Counted from the stretch's first letter, positions 11,492 through 23,974 are shown. The stretch: 64,000 nt of DNA from Asterias amurensis (GCF_032118995.1 NC_092667.1:2100931-2164930); one strand, 5' to 3'. A program made the numbers and translations. The notes: generated from the letters alone by a model not told the origin.

Positions 11492-12195
11492 CCATATACC
11501 CATCATTATACCCCATTTGATCATTATTTTGTTCTCTTTACTTCTTGAATACTGGTTTTCTCATACATCCTAAGGTATATGAGTAGCAGTTAATCCAAGA
11601 ACACCTTGTCTTTTGTTAGAAAGGGGCCAATAACATCTGTAAAAGTACAAGAAGGTGAAAGTGAACGGACATGACACACTGACTGGTGCACTGGGCTAAC
11701 AGACGCTTCAACCCTCACGGGGGGTCCAGAAGGAAACAAGTTCATGGGCGTGCACAAGTAGGCATGAACCTAAATTACACAACTGTTCCGAACCCCTTCC
11801 CGAAAATAGTACAAGCAACCACCATGGGTGTTATTAAAAGAAGAAAAATAACCCGGTCCTTGGGACTGCGGATGGGTGGAGCTTACAGCTTCACTTACAA
11901 AACAGAAACAAACATGGTACAAAATACATAAATAAACAACGTCAACAAATGAACGAGGTCGAACGCTGCAGGCATTCAAACGGTCCAAAACCCATCCACT
12001 ATAAATCTCTTTGTTATTGAACTATACACGGGTAACACGATCGATTAACTCAAGTACATATCCATAACATTGGTTCACTGAACAGTGGTCACATGAAACC
12101 AATAGCTGGCAGAAATAAGAGGGGGTTCTTGCCCCTTCAAGGACCCTCAGTCAATTTGAGAGACGCGACTCAGGCGAGACCGAAAATTTATATCG
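11492..12195. other. Intergenic, no gene seen
   Basis: Mixed-composition DNA. The overlapping short frames at 11686-11988 lack any family signature. Confidence 0.4.
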
Positions 12196-12785
12196 TTAAA
12201 GACACTGGCCACTGTTGGTAATTGTCAAAGACCAGGGGCCAATTTCATAGAGCTGCTTAAGCAAAAAATTTGCTTAAGCACGAAAATAGCTCGCTTGTTT
12301 TACACATGTTACTGGCCAAAATTTCATGCCATATACATTGATTGTGACTGGTATTTAGCTGTTGTTTACTTAGCATAACAATTGAGTTGAGTCTTGGCCG
12401 GTAATCTGATTTTACAAAGCAAGGATTTTTTTGCTTAAGCAAAATTTTGTGTTTAAGCAGCTCTATGAAATTGGGCCCTGTCTTCTCACTTGGTGTATCT
12501 CAACATATGCATAAAATAACAAACCTGTGAACATTTGAGCTCAGTCGGTCGTCAAAGTTGCGAGATAATAATGACAGAAAACACACCATTGTCACACCAA
12601 GTTGTGCGTTTTCGGATGCTTGATTTCGAGACCTCAAATTCTAAATCTGAGGTCTCGAAATCAAATTCGATGAAAATTACTTCTTTCTCGAAACTGCTTC
12701 ACTTCAGAGGGAGCCGTTTCTCACAATTAAGGTTTTATGCTAATAATTATTTTTAGTAATTACCAATAGTGTCCACTGCCTTTAA
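12196..12785 (+). mobile_element. T1 copy with a P4 element inserted
   Basis: The outer T1 has TTAA at 12196-12199 and 12782-12785. The sequence reads GACCAG up to about 12234, then a complete P4 fold-back (about 12235-12478, GGGCCAATTTCATAG to CTATGAAATTGGGCCC), then resumes with TCTTCTCACTTGG. The P4 insertion is therefore younger than this T1 copy. Confidence 0.85.
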
Positions 12786-12805
12786 CGGATAACCAGCAAT
12801 GAGTA

Positions 12806-12997
12806 CAAAACAGGGCCAAGTTTTACACAGCTGCTTTGATAAGCAGAACAAGCAGCTAAGCGCAACAACATATTGTTACCAGCCAAACTATCCATGCCAC
12901 GCGTGTGCAGTTTGTGACTGATATCCAGCTCATTTCTGCTAAGCACGAAGTTTTCAGGCAGCATTTTCTGCTTAAGCAGCTCTATGAAATTGGGCCG
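12806..12997. mobile_element. P4 copy
   Basis: Runs from CAGGGCCAAGTTTTACAC to CTCTATGAAATTGGGCC. The left end is more diverged than the right. Confidence 0.65.
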
Positions 12998-13084
12998 AGA
13001 ACTTGCGTACACTTGATTTAGGATCAGGACCAATGTCATTACTCTGCACCGTAAGCAAAAAATCGGCGATGAAGGAAGCAGGGA

Positions 13085-13545
13085 ATTCCATTGACATCCC
13101 ACTCGTCCCATAACATCCAATGACATCCCACTGCATCCAATTACATCCCATTTCCCATCCCACTCATCCCACTACGACCCATAACATCCCATTGACATGA
13201 TCCCATTTCATCCTATAACTTCCCATGATATCCCCTCACATCCCATTATATCCCAACACCATCCCAATTACATCCCACTGATCCCATTTTATCCTTACAC
13301 CATCCCATAACATCACACTTTCCATCCCACTCATCCCCATCACATCCCACCGTCACCTCATTGACATCCCACCGACACCTAAGTGACACCCCATTACATC
13401 CCATTTACATCCTATTGACATCCTATCACATCCTATTGGCATCCCGTCAGATTGACTTCCCATCCCACGAATCCTGCAACATACCATTGAGTGTCCACCA
13501 AACTCATCCCATTACATTATATTAACGTCCCATCCTACAATGCAT
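13085..13545. repeat. Degenerate CATCCCA minisatellite
   Basis: About 460 bp of imperfect short units such as ACATCCCATTG and CATCCCACTG. The unit length drifts between 9 and 14 bp, so no clean higher-order period is visible by eye. Confidence 0.75.
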
Positions 13546-13799
13546 TAGCGTTCGATCCAAACCGGACCTTCTTCAGAGGTATATAAACAAGTACAAACAA
13601 ATACATATCCATTTATAGAAAAAAAGGGGAAGGGATTAAGGGAAGGATCCAGAAACAGAAATAAAAAACAATCAAAGTTTCTATTTGAGAAACAATTGGT
13701 GACTATGAACCAATAGGAGTGAAGTGGTGAGATCAAATGATGTTCAGTAAGGAACTTCCCATCTGATACATAGATATACTCCTCCCATACGCCTCTCTT

Positions 13800-13925
13800 A
13801 ATATGTATGCATGACGTCATAATTCTTACCCAAAATGAGTCTATGGGCGCACGTCCCCCATCACTTGCAGTGGCTGCGCCCATCGCCTCGTTTTGGATTA
13901 GCATTGTGACGTACCTCATGCATAA
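13800..13925. mobile_element. Fold-back repeat with TGCATGACGTCA arms
   Basis: The left arm (ATGCATGACGTCATAATTC...CTATGGGCGCA) is matched inverted by GGGCGCAG...GACGTACCTCATGCAT read from the other strand. This explains the 124-codon minus-strand frame here. Confidence 0.6.
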
Positions 13926-16573
13926 ATATTAAGAAAGGCGTATTGACTTTCCAATTCCACTTTTTATAACATAGAATAACGGGTTTGTGTCAGCCTTTGG
14001 TAGGAGTTAAATTATGGAGAATGGATAAGAAAGTGCAGATTCGTGTATAGAATGTCGAGTACATTGTTACGAATCTACACTTTGGAGTGTAGTTGATTCG
14101 TAAGATTACTCCTGAATGTTTTCAGCTGTGTTACGTTGCACATCATGGTATCACTCAATTTAGGAAAGACAGCCATTTTAAAGTTGAACTATCACTTTAA
14201 TTGAAACGAACGAATCTACAGTTGAATAGTTTCGTAATTTACGCTTTCATCAATAGAATGACGTCACAGAAATAGTTTATTTGTGTATAATGTTCTGATG
14301 CAGGTAAACATAACGATATAGTTATACGAATTCCTCTTGTTGTTCAGCAATTATTTTTTACAAACTGTTGATGTCGTTGTCCAAGTAACTTTAAAAAGCA
14401 CGTGCTTTGAAGCGTTTGTCCCCATTTTGGCGTGACACACATAAAACCGATCGTGATGATCTTTTGTTGGCCCCAGTATGATATTGAACACCACACTATT
14501 TTCAAAACAAGTTGTTAATAACGTTTAGCAAATACTTGATGCCTCATCCACGTTAGAACCTCTGCGGTGTGTTGATTCCTTACTCCAGCCTTTAGGCCTA
14601 ATACAAAAAAAAAACAGTTGATCGTCCCCACCCGCATCCTTTTTTGGGGCCGCATCTTTTTTTTTTTACTATTTACTATTTTTTTTTTTTTTTTTTTTTT
14701 TTTTTTGTATCCATCTTTTCAAAAGGACTGGCCTAGGAGCTTTTCCCGAATCTAACTTGATGCTCTCGAACACTTGTAACCGTCTGTTTCATAAAACAAT
14801 ATTAGTGAATGCCTACCAGCGATTCTATTAATAGTGTTATCCGACCCTGTTAGTGTTGGTGTTAACACAGGTCCTCATGCAACTAACAGGTATAAATAAG
14901 TTTGCGGTTGATTCAAACTGAAGAATTGGTGGCATGTTTGATTAGAAATACTTAGCAGCCATCTTGAAAAGATTTTTTTTGGTGATCAACTCGACCGATC
15001 TGGGGCAACATGTCTCTTTAATGTGTTTCTGTCACAAATTTGTTGCCTGTGTGTTAATACATCAATATATATATATTTTTTTATTTAGTAATGTTTTTAA
15101 TGACTATTTTTTAAACTGTGCATTTCGGCTTTTTAGCCGCTGTATTGCAGTGTTTTAATAAATAAACCATGAATAATAATAAAACAAAAAGTAAGTAGTA
15201 AATAGTAAGGCCCTCATCCTCCTCTTTTTTGAAAAATCCGGACGATCAACTGGTATTTTTTGTTAGTTGGCCTTTAGATCAGTACTTGAATGGGTTGTCG
15301 TGTATTTACACCCAGTGCTTATAAGTTGATTGTAAACAATTTAAACACACAATCGATATCCCAGTTCTGAACAGCTGTGTTCACCACGCAACAATACACC
15401 GTGCACGCTAAAATTATATTTTCAAAGAAACTTTGTTTTCTTAATATTTTGTTGACAACCGTTTTTTGTGCGACAGTTAAATATTTGTCGGGCTAAATCA
15501 AACAGTAATATGCATTTTGGTGTGCACATCAAAACTGAATCCACGTCCGGATGTGAACAGAAGAAGGGACATATCTTAAGGCTCGAGTCAGACAGGTTTT
15601 TCTATCACTGGTTCTTTTGAAGTTCATGGTCGCTTAGAAAGTTCTTTTGGAATATTTCTAGACGAGAGTACGATGGACCTCAGTTTAGCAATAGGAAAGT
15701 CAATAGCAGGGCGCCAATGCGGCTGGGACGCGCCGTGCTTAACAATACAGCCTCGCCACCCCGGTTACAAACGCCTCTAATATAGTACACAGCCACATCC
15801 CAAAACCAGCAGTATCCCCAATAACAGAATCACACTCAAAATTATCATCAAATGATCTGTGAAACTGAACTTTGTACGGCACGCTTAATTATGGATTTTT
15901 TTAGCAAGAACTTTGTTGACTATTGTTCCATTGTTATGAAGCTTTGGCAGTAGACAACGTTGTATTATATCGTCATTGTTTCTGGATGGATGAGCCATGT
16001 TTAACAAACCACTTGTAATCGAAGGTTACGCTAAACACTCCTAAAACAGCTTGTGCTTTTGTCATTTTTTTTGTTATTACGGCAGATGTAAACGATTTTG
16101 TTAAACTCCAATAAACAAGACCAGTATAGTACGGGCGAACCAAAACTACCTCCTGCGTTGCTCGACCGTTTGTACTTTTTAAAAACTTGAAATATGGACA
16201 TCTGAGTGTCAAATGCACTCTTAGGGGAAAACAGCATAACAAAGGCTTCTTTACCAAAAACATCTCTTTTCACTACAGATCAAAACTTTAATCACTTCAA
16301 AACCTTTGCCTGATCGTGAATTTCAACTTGCCAAACTCAAAGAAATAAACAAACAACAAGCAACAAAACAAACGGAAGACAATAACTCAGAAACAAACCA
16401 CCAAACTTTAATACAACTTTGTGAACAGTAAATTTCACCTAGGACACCTTACCCGTTCAAATCTGATTCTTCAACTTTTCTTTGGTATCTCCGATTGCAC
16501 AGAGAAAGTTAGTCTATTTTGAAATAGTAACATCATCAGAATAACATGTTTGCATCATAGTTCTAATGCCTTG
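13926..16573. other. Gene desert segment
   Basis: Contains T-runs (about 14655-14706), a pair of inverted CGAATCTACA words near 14090-14220, and AT-rich unique-looking DNA. The overlapping minus frames at 15973-16273 show no recognisable domain. I see no exon here. Confidence 0.4.
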
Positions 16574-16959
16574 TTAAAGGCAGTGGACACTATTGGTAAT
16601 TACTCAAAATAATTATAAGCATAAAACCTTACTTGGTGACGAGTAATGGGGAGAGGTTGATAGTATAGAACATTGTGAGAAACGGCTCCCTCTGAAGTGC
16701 CATAGTTTTCGAGAAAGAAGTAATTTTCCACGAATTTGATTTCGAGACCTCAGATTAAGAACTTGAGGTCTCGAAATCAACCATCCAAACGCACGCAACT
16801 TTGTGTGACAAGTGTGTTTTTCCTTCATTATTAATCTCGCAAGTTCGACGACCGATTGAGCTCAATTTTTCCCAGGTTTGTTATTTTATGCATATGTTGA
16901 GATACACCAACTGAGAAGACTGGTCTTTGACAGTTACCAATAGTGTCCACTGTCTTTAA
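16574..16959 (-). mobile_element. T1, full length
   Basis: TTAA at 16574-16577 and 16956-16959, minus orientation, with an intact central CGAGACCTC palindrome. Confidence 0.9.
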
Positions 16960-17088
16960 TGACACAAATCAAAACTTTACCCAACACCAATGTTTGTGAT
17001 CGTTCGCAATTTATAAAGTACGTTGCTATTAATTGGAATTGATGTGGATTTGTTTGGAATTCCCCCGTTTATCAGCCAAATTCAAAGA

Positions 17089-17425
17089 AACTGTACAGTA
17101 TTGGTAATTACTTAAAACAATTGTTAGCATAAAAACTTACTTGGTTACGAGCAATAGAGAGCTCTTGATAGTAAAAAACATTGTGGAAAACAGTTCCATC
17201 TGAAGTAACGTAGCTTTTTAGAAACTCAAATAAGCTGCAGCCATTTATTGCGCATCTGAAAGCACACAAAGTTTTGCATAAAATTGTGTTTTTCCTTCAT
17301 CATTCTCTTTGTAACTTCGATGACCAATTGAGCACAAACTTTCACAGGTTTGTTTTTGATGCATATGTTGAGATACACCAAGTGAGGAAAAACTTGTCTT
17401 CGACAATTGCCAAAGGTGTCAAACA
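17089..17425 (-). mobile_element. T1 copy, degenerate ends
   Basis: Body intact from GTACAGTATTGGTAATTACT to GACAATTGCCAAAGGTGTC, but both TTAA sites are lost. Confidence 0.65.
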
Positions 17426-17595
17426 TTTCTTTTATCAACATCAATGCAATGTTGATAATATTGATATTGTTGTTCTGTATGTGATGATAGTTTTCGTGAT
17501 GACCTTGTGTGTTCCAGATATGTGAATTTCATAGAACAATCAATTATAATACATTGGGTGCCCTACCCTATAAAACAACATAACATAAACAGGTT

Positions 17596-18322
17596 GACTT
17601 AAAGGCGCAGCCCCCGATTTCACGAAACTCATCGCAAGTAGCGACGCATCGTAGGGTTTGCGATGCGTCGCAGACCTATAAGACACGTCGCGGCTGCGAC
17701 GAGTTCGCAACTTACGACGTGTAACCGGTCGCAACTTGCACTTGCGACGCGTCGCAACGCTTCGTGAAATCGGGGGCTGGACAACTTTGCTAACTGTCAA
17801 AGTCCAGCCCCCGATTTCACGAAACTCATCGCAAGTTGCGACGCATCGTAGGGTTTGCGATGCGTCGCAGACCTATAAGACACTACGCGGCTGCGACGAG
17901 TTCGCAACTTACGACGTGTAACCGGTCGCAACTCGCCCTTGCGACGCGTCGCAGCGCTTGGTGAAATCGGGGGCAGGGCCCAATTTTAAAGTACAAAAAT
18001 TTGCTAAGCATGAAACTTCTTCCTTGATAAAAACAGGATTACCAACCAAATTTTCACTTGTTGCATATGGCTTGTTACTGGTATTTAGCTGTTATTTGCT
18101 TATCCTGAAAATCACGTGGAAATTTTGATGGTAATCTTGTTTTTATCAAGGAAGAAATGTCATGCTTGTTGTGCTTAGCAGCTCTACGAAATTGAGCCCA
18201 GTATTCTTACTCGGTGTATCCCAACATATTAGCATACAATAATTAACCTATGAAAACTTGGACTTAATTGATCATCGAGAATAATAAACGAAATAACACC
18301 CTTGTTGCATAATGTGTGTGAT
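17596..18322 (+). mobile_element. T1 remnant carrying two CG-rich hairpins and a P4 element
   Basis: T1 pieces can be read in order: TTAAAGGCGCAG; GGACAACTTTGCTAACTGTC...GTCCAG at about 17778-17806; and TATTCTTACTCGGTG onward from about 18201. Between them lie two CG-rich hairpins (17610-17777 and 17807-17972) and one P4 copy (17973-18199). This compound locus records at least three insertions into one old T1. Confidence 0.75.
17610..17972. repeat. Duplicated CG-rich hairpin, two copies
   Basis: Two nearly identical units of about 168 bp, CCCCCGATTTCACGAAAC to GTGAAATCGGGGGC, rich in GCGACGCATCG and TGCGACGCGTCGCA words and strongly self-complementary. Both are dense in CpG, unlike their AT-rich surroundings. 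They differ at only a few positions, which implies a recent duplication or conversion. Confidence 0.8.
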
Positions 18323-18351
18323 GTTCGTTGGGGTTCGTTTGGAGGGCCTTA

Positions 18352-18990
18352 GGTGAGAGGAAATAGTGCATAGAGGCAAAGAGAGATGAGGTCTACATCA
18401 GTGTGCTGAGGAACTGTGATGAGAGGCAACAGTGCAAAGAGGCATAGATAGGTGAGGTCTACAGCAGTGTGATAATGAACTGTGATGAGAGGCAACAGTG
18501 CAAAGAGGCATAGATAGGTGAGGTCTACAGCAGTGTGATAATGAACTGTGATGAGAGGCAACAGTGCAAAGAGGCATAGGTAGGTGAGGTCTACAGCAGT
18601 GTGATAATGAACTGTGATGAGAGGCAACAGTGCAAAGAGGCATAGATAGGTGAGGTCTACAGCAGTGTGCTGAGGAACTGTGATGAGAGGCAACAGTGCA
18701 AAGAGGCATAGAGAGGTGAGGTCTACAGCAGTGTGCTGAGGAACTGTGATGAGAGGCAACAGTGCAAAGAGGCATAGAGAGGTGAGGTCTACAACAGTGT
18801 GCTGAGGAACTGTGATGAGAGGCAACAGTGCAAAGAGGCATAGCGAGGTGAGGTCTACAGCAGTGTGCTGAGGAACTGTGATTAGAGGCAAAAGTGCAAA
18901 GAGGCATAAAGAGGTGAGGTCTACAGCAGTGTGCTGAGGAACTGTGATGAGAGGCAATAGTGCAAAGAGGCACATAAAGGCGAGGTACAG
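18352..18990. repeat. 66-bp minisatellite, about 9.6 copies
   Basis: GATGAGAGGCAACAGTGCAA recurs at 18418, 18484, 18550 and so on, exactly 66 bp apart, to the partial copy ending near 18990. Two subtypes alternate in blocks (GATAATGAACTGT versus GCTGAGGAACTGT). Because 66 is divisible by 3, two minus-strand frames stay open for over 230 codons as 22-residue repeats. I treat these as by-products rather than genes: no plausible start context and no family match. Confidence 0.9.
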
Positions 18991-19546
18991 ACAGAGTAGT
19001 GACGAAGTTTTTGCAGTCATGCTTTGAGTACATGTGTTGTAGGGTTTGACTGAGAGACCTTGGGGCATCTGGGTTGAAGTCTCCAAGAGGGCTCATAGAT
19101 CTAGGTACGAGGTTCAAAGCAGAGGGCCAAGGGCATTATGAGGGGAAGCCTTCAGCAGAGGCATGAAGTTCTGCGAGGTAAAAAATAGTTTGCAGGACAG
19201 GGCTTTGTCTGTGATTCTGTGCTGGTAGAGGAGAACTTTTAAAGCGCACAGGTCTGTAACATGAATTACAACCCATATTTAGGTAAGGTGGGGCAGAGTC
19301 TCCGGCAGTGGGGTGGGCCGTTGACGCGTTTTGGGGTGGGGCCGTTGACGCGTTTTCCAATGGGGAGTGCTGACAGGAATTGTATGAAGCGAGCAGCTGA
19401 ATAGAGGTATGTGGTGGAGCGTTGCGCTCAGGGAACCATGTTCAATGAGAAGCAGAGAGCCAATGGGGTGAGGGAAAGCCTTTCAGAAGAGAATAGCGAG
19501 ATGTAGTTTACAGCAGATGACAAAGTGACGGTGTTGATCAAGCTGC
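18991..19546. other. Intergenic next to the minisatellite
   Basis: GC-richer than average with scattered words resembling the 66-bp unit (CAGCAGAGGCATGAAG). No gene is supported. Confidence 0.4.
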
Positions 19547-19915
19547 TTAAAGACACTGGACACTATTTGTAATTTTCAAAGAGCAGTCTTCTCACTTGGT
19601 GTATCTCAACATATCCACAAAATAACAAATCTGTGAAAATTGGAGCTCAGCTGGTCGTCGAAGTTGCGAGACAATAATGGAAGAAAAAAAAACCTTGTCA
19701 CTCAAAGTTATATGCTTTCAGATGCTCGATTTCGAGACCTCAAAATCTAGTTCTAAGGTCTCGAAATCAAATTCGTGGAAAAAATTCTCGAAAACTATGT
19801 CACTTCAGAGGAAGCCGTTTTATCACAACGTTTTATACTATCAATTTACTCGTTACCAATTAATGTGTTATGCTAAAAATTATTTTGAGAATACTAGTGA
19901 TACTATTGGTAACCC
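19547..19915 (+). mobile_element. T1 copy with eroded right end
   Basis: TTAA at 19547-19550. The right end dissolves into a C-tract and the adjacent GTTT microsatellite. Confidence 0.75.
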
Positions 19916-19942
19916 CACCCCCCCCCCTTGCCCCCTCTTGTC

Positions 19943-19985
19943 TTGTTTGTTTGTTTGTTTGTTTGTTTGTTTGTTTGTTTGTTTT
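19943..19985 (+). repeat. (GTTT)n microsatellite
   Basis: About ten GTTT units, preceded by a C-rich run and followed by a G-rich run. Confidence 0.9.
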
Positions 19986-20281
19986 GGGTTTTTTGGGGGG
20001 CGGACTTTGTTCTGAGAGGGGGGGAGGCCTTGTTACGGACCAGGTCATTATGGATGACGAGTTTTCAAACATGGGAGGAGAAATCCCTATTCTGAAAGTG
20101 GCAACAGAAATATAGCTACATCGCCCTATGGGCCTATCGTATAAACGTAACAAAATGTTTAGTAGTTATTTTTTACAAAACTCTAGTGTTAATCATGGGT
20201 TCTTTATTTGAATCGGGTCAAATGTACGTCACCTTTGACCTGACATTCCGGTGTGTGAGTCCTGTGTATTTTTATACCATG

Positions 20282-20400
20282 GCTCAATTTCATAGAGCTG
20301 CTTAAGCAGAAAATATTTCTTAACAATTTCTGCTAAGCAGAAATTAGTAGAATACCAGTCACAAATACACGTGACACGGTACTATGCTTGGGTTACTTAA
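20282..20400. mobile_element. P4 half copy
   Basis: Only the left arm is present: CTCAATTTCATAGAGCTGC with a nested AATTTCTGCTAAGCAG. Confidence 0.55.
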
Positions 20401-20748
20401 ACCTCAGTCTGTAAGCTAAATGGTTTTTTGTTTTTAATTGTTGTCCCTTCCTCTTACCGCTGCGGTGTTTTGTTGTGGGTGTAGTTTTTTGTTTTCAATA
20501 GTCTGGTTTTGCTTGTGTTTTAATGTTTTCTTTTGTGTGATTTTTAAATGTTTCAGTGCAATTACCTTTTTATATTGTATAATTATATTTGTATCGTTGG
20601 CAGGGGTCTGGTTTAACACATCTTTTGATGACAGTTTTATACTTTTGTTTTAACCTTGACAGCCCCTGTACAACTTGTAACTATTGTGTATGTCTAAAGA
20701 TTTAAAATAAATAAATAAATAAACAAACTGCGTCACTTGTGCGGTGCT

Positions 20749-21119
20749 TTAAGGGAATGTACACGTTTGGTAATTGTCAATGACCTGTTTTCTCACTTGG
20801 TGTATCCCAACATAAGCATAAATAACAAGCTTGTGAAAATTTTGGCTCAATTGGTCATCGAAGTTGCGAGAAAATGATGAAAAAAACAACACCCTTGTTG
20901 GACCGTGTGTGCTTTCAGATAGGAATAAAAGACTTCTAGCTAGAAGTCTTTTATTATTTGAGTGAGAAATTACCTCTTTCTCAAAAACTACGTTACTTCA
21001 GAGGGAGTCGTTTCCTACAACGTTTTATACTATCAACAGCTCTCCAATGCTTATTACAAAGTAAGTTTTTAAGTTAATATTCGTTGTGAGTTATTACCAA
21101 ACGTGTACCTTGCCTTTAA
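20749..21119 (+). mobile_element. T1-variant (GTACACGTTTGG ends), full length
   Basis: TTAA at 20749-20752 and 21116-21119. It carries the central palindrome GACTTCTAGCTAGAAGTC instead of the CGAGACCTC one and belongs with the outer element at 4373. Confidence 0.88.
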
Positions 21120-22353
21120 TCAGCTCTCTGAACTTGGGCAAAGTTCTTAAAGTAGGCCCTATAGCTTTTTCATGTAATGACACTGTCAAAACTGAGACAT
21201 ATTCCAGATCTCCAACCCCATCCAATACCTTGTGTTGTTTCCTAAACTGTTTTATTGGTACAGGACTAGAGTTCAACTGATATAAGTAAACATTTCTCAT
21301 GATGTTATTGTATAGGACCAATTGATTGAAGAAAAGGGCACAATGTCACGGTATCATGCCGTGGTTTATGATGGCTAATAAGTGTAAATTGCCGGGCATG
21401 TCTCAGTTAATTTCCTTCAAGTTTATCCTACCACGTGCCCACCAAACCCTGTGCCTGGCTCGTCTGCACTTACATGTACCTGACAGCGCAGTGCAGGCCT
21501 ATAGCGTCAGCTTCAAAAGTACAGTGAACTCAAGTTGCACTTTTAGGGGACCATGAAAGCACCTTTTTAAGCGGGCGGTTATCTGTACGCCAACATGAAG
21601 CAAAACAGCCTGGTTGCGATAGTACAGTTTGTTTTCTGTCGTATTCCCGATAGTGCTTCAGTTTTTTCTTCTTTAGTTCGTCACGCTACAGTACAGGGTC
21701 AGTGTACTTTAACAGCTTTGAACAATACTTAGAATTGTTTTGGGGGGATGTCCCAAGCTGTGTTTATTTTAGTTTCACATATAAGTACATTGATTGACAC
21801 AGATTCAACATTCAAAGTGCATTCTTGACAACATTTTGTTTTCATATTCTAAACAAAATTATACTATCGCATTCTGATGTTGTTTGTGCAAAAAGAATTA
21901 TTCTTGATGGAAATTTGCATCGGGGATAAAGAATAATAATTTTTGAAGTAATATGATTGTGATTTGTTTTCCCCGACAAAGGTTGGGACAGTACTCGGTA
22001 AACAGTGCTAGCACATCGGTTTATATGGGAGATTTAAACCAAAATTAAATATAATTCTTCTTCAAACAGTTTTGTTGTATGCACCGTTAACAAAACTACT
22101 ATCAAATTCTGATGCTCCTTGTGTATAACAATTGTTAACTTTGACAGTTATTTTCTGTATTTCCTCATACATGAAAGCGTTACTTTAAAGTCTCTCTGTA
22201 TATGGAAACTAATTTTAAAAACAAAACAAAATAACTTCACACACTTCTAAATTAAATTTGTCATCAACACGTAACATAAGGTAAGAAATTTAGTTCAATA
22301 TAACTTCAGCATTGACAAAAAAAATAGTCCATTGAATAATAAGTGTGAGGTCT
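21120..22353. other. Intergenic, no gene seen
   Basis: AT-rich DNA with A/T runs. Short frames on both strands lack any domain or codon pattern I trust. Confidence 0.4.
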
Positions 22354-22456
22354 TAAAGGGACACGTTGCCATGGATCGGGCGAGTTGGTTATTAAACATT
22401 TGAAACCGTTTGTTAAATGCATATAACTCGCCCCATCCAAGTTAACGTGTCCCATC
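22354..22456. mobile_element. T3 miniature (about 100 bp)
   Basis: AGGGACACGTTGCCATGGATC at the left and AAGTTAACGTGTCCC at the right enclose a much shortened interior. It is an internally deleted relative of the element at 62665. TTAA is seen only at the left. Confidence 0.65.
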
Positions 22457-22594
22457 AATATTCATTTTTTCCCTTACCAAGAAAGAAAGAAACAAAACAA
22501 AAAGAAACCTCCAAAACCAACCCAAAAGTTTACCGGTGTGTGCGCCATAAATTACCTTTGTGAATGGGAAGGTAACACCATTGTCCGGCAGCAT

Positions 22595-22980
22595 TTAAAG
22601 GCAGTGGACACTATTGGTAATTACCCAAAATAATTATTAGCACAAAACCTTTCTTGGTGAAGAGTAATGGGGAGAGGTTGATGGTATAAAACATTGTGAG
22701 GAACAGCTCCCTCTGAAGTGGCGTAGTTTTTGAGAAAGAAGTAATTTCCCACGAATTTGATTCCGAGACCTCAAGTTTAGAATATGAGGTCTCGAAATCA
22801 AGCATCAGAAAGCACACACCTTCGTGTGACAAGGGTGTTTCTTCTTTCATTATTATCCCGCAACTTTGATGACTGATTGAGCTAAAATTTTCACAGGTTA
22901 GTTATTTTATGCATATGTTGAGATACACTAACTGTGAAGGCCAGTCTTTGACAATTACTAATAGTGTTCACTGCCTTTAA
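22595..22980 (-). mobile_element. T1, full length
   Basis: TTAA at 22595-22598 and 22977-22980, minus orientation. Confidence 0.9.
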
Positions 22981-23357
22981 GTTACACAAGAGACAGTATT
23001 ACAGTCTTTTTGATTCGCAGTGCCCTATTAGTTCTACACCGCCTCACCTGTGTTGATCGGCGCCGTGTGTTGTACTGATAGTTCAGCCCGCCACACGTTG
23101 AGAACTCACGGCGGGGGCACCCCCAAAAAGTACAACCTTGGGGTCATACATATTATCATGTGTACTTTTTCTAGCACTGAAAAACAAACCCGAATTCTTA
23201 CGACATTTTGAAGTGTTTTTCTGATCATGTAAATTGGTATCATCTGTCAACAGAGACCAACCCGTTTCATTGTCGGATTAAATTTATATTTACAAAATAT
23301 GTCTACAGCCAAAAAGAGTAAATAAAAACAAAAAACAGAACACGAACCATCCCCCCC

Positions 23358-23388
<31 letters not shown>

Positions 23389-23601
23389 AGTTGCTGTCAT
23401 CACACTTTGTGGGTTGCAAACTGAAGGGTGTTTCCTTTGGCAAACCTATGAGTAGCCCACCGTTTCCTTGAAAATGTCACTTTAAATAAAAACAGAAGGT
23501 TTCGGTCTGCAATGGACACTTTGGCAGAGCGCCGTCTTACAAGTACTTGTGTTTTAACAGTTAATCATTATCCAAGTTGCAACGGAATTACCACAAGTAT
23601 C
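22981..23601. other. Intergenic with C and A homopolymer runs
   Basis: A C-run (about 23350) leads into about 25 A residues (23365-23389). This could be the tail of an old retrosequence, but no body is recognisable upstream. Confidence 0.4.
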
Positions 23602-23974
23602 TTAAAGGTACTGTATGCTATTGGTATAAAATTACTGAAAATAATTTTTAACGTAAAAACTTACTTGGTAACGAGCAATGAAGAGCTGTTGATAGTATAA
23701 AGAAATGTGAGAAACGGCTCCCTCTGAAGTAACAAATCGGTGAAAATTTTGACTCAGTTTGTTCTCGAAGATGTAGAGAATAAAGAAAGAAAGAACACTC
23801 TTGTTGTACAACTTTTGATTTGAATATGAGAAATAACCCTTTCTCAAAAACTAGGTTACTTCAGAGGAAGCCGTTTCTCACATTATTTATACAGCTCTCC
23901 ATTGCTCGTTACCGAAGTCGTTTATGCTAACAACTATTTTGAGTAATTACCAATAGTGTCCGCTGCCTTTAAGT
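23602..23974. mobile_element. T1 derivative with the same end at both sides
   Basis: Both halves begin with the arm that is normally only at one end (AAATAATTTTTAACGTAAAAACTT and its inverse AACTATTTTGAGTAATTACC). The copy is thus a near-palindrome of one half rather than a normal T1. The right TTAA is at 23971-23974. Confidence 0.65.

Noticed and set aside
13085-13545. CRISPR-like array
   Set aside because: The units are very short, degenerate and without unique spacers. This is a minisatellite in a eukaryotic genome.
18349-19117. Two overlapping minus-strand frames of 239-245 codons
   Set aside because: They are exact readings of the 66-bp satellite. Both frames are open only because the period is a multiple of three.
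23365-23389. Poly(A) tail of a processed pseudogene
   Set aside because: No coding remnant is readable on either side and no target duplication was found.
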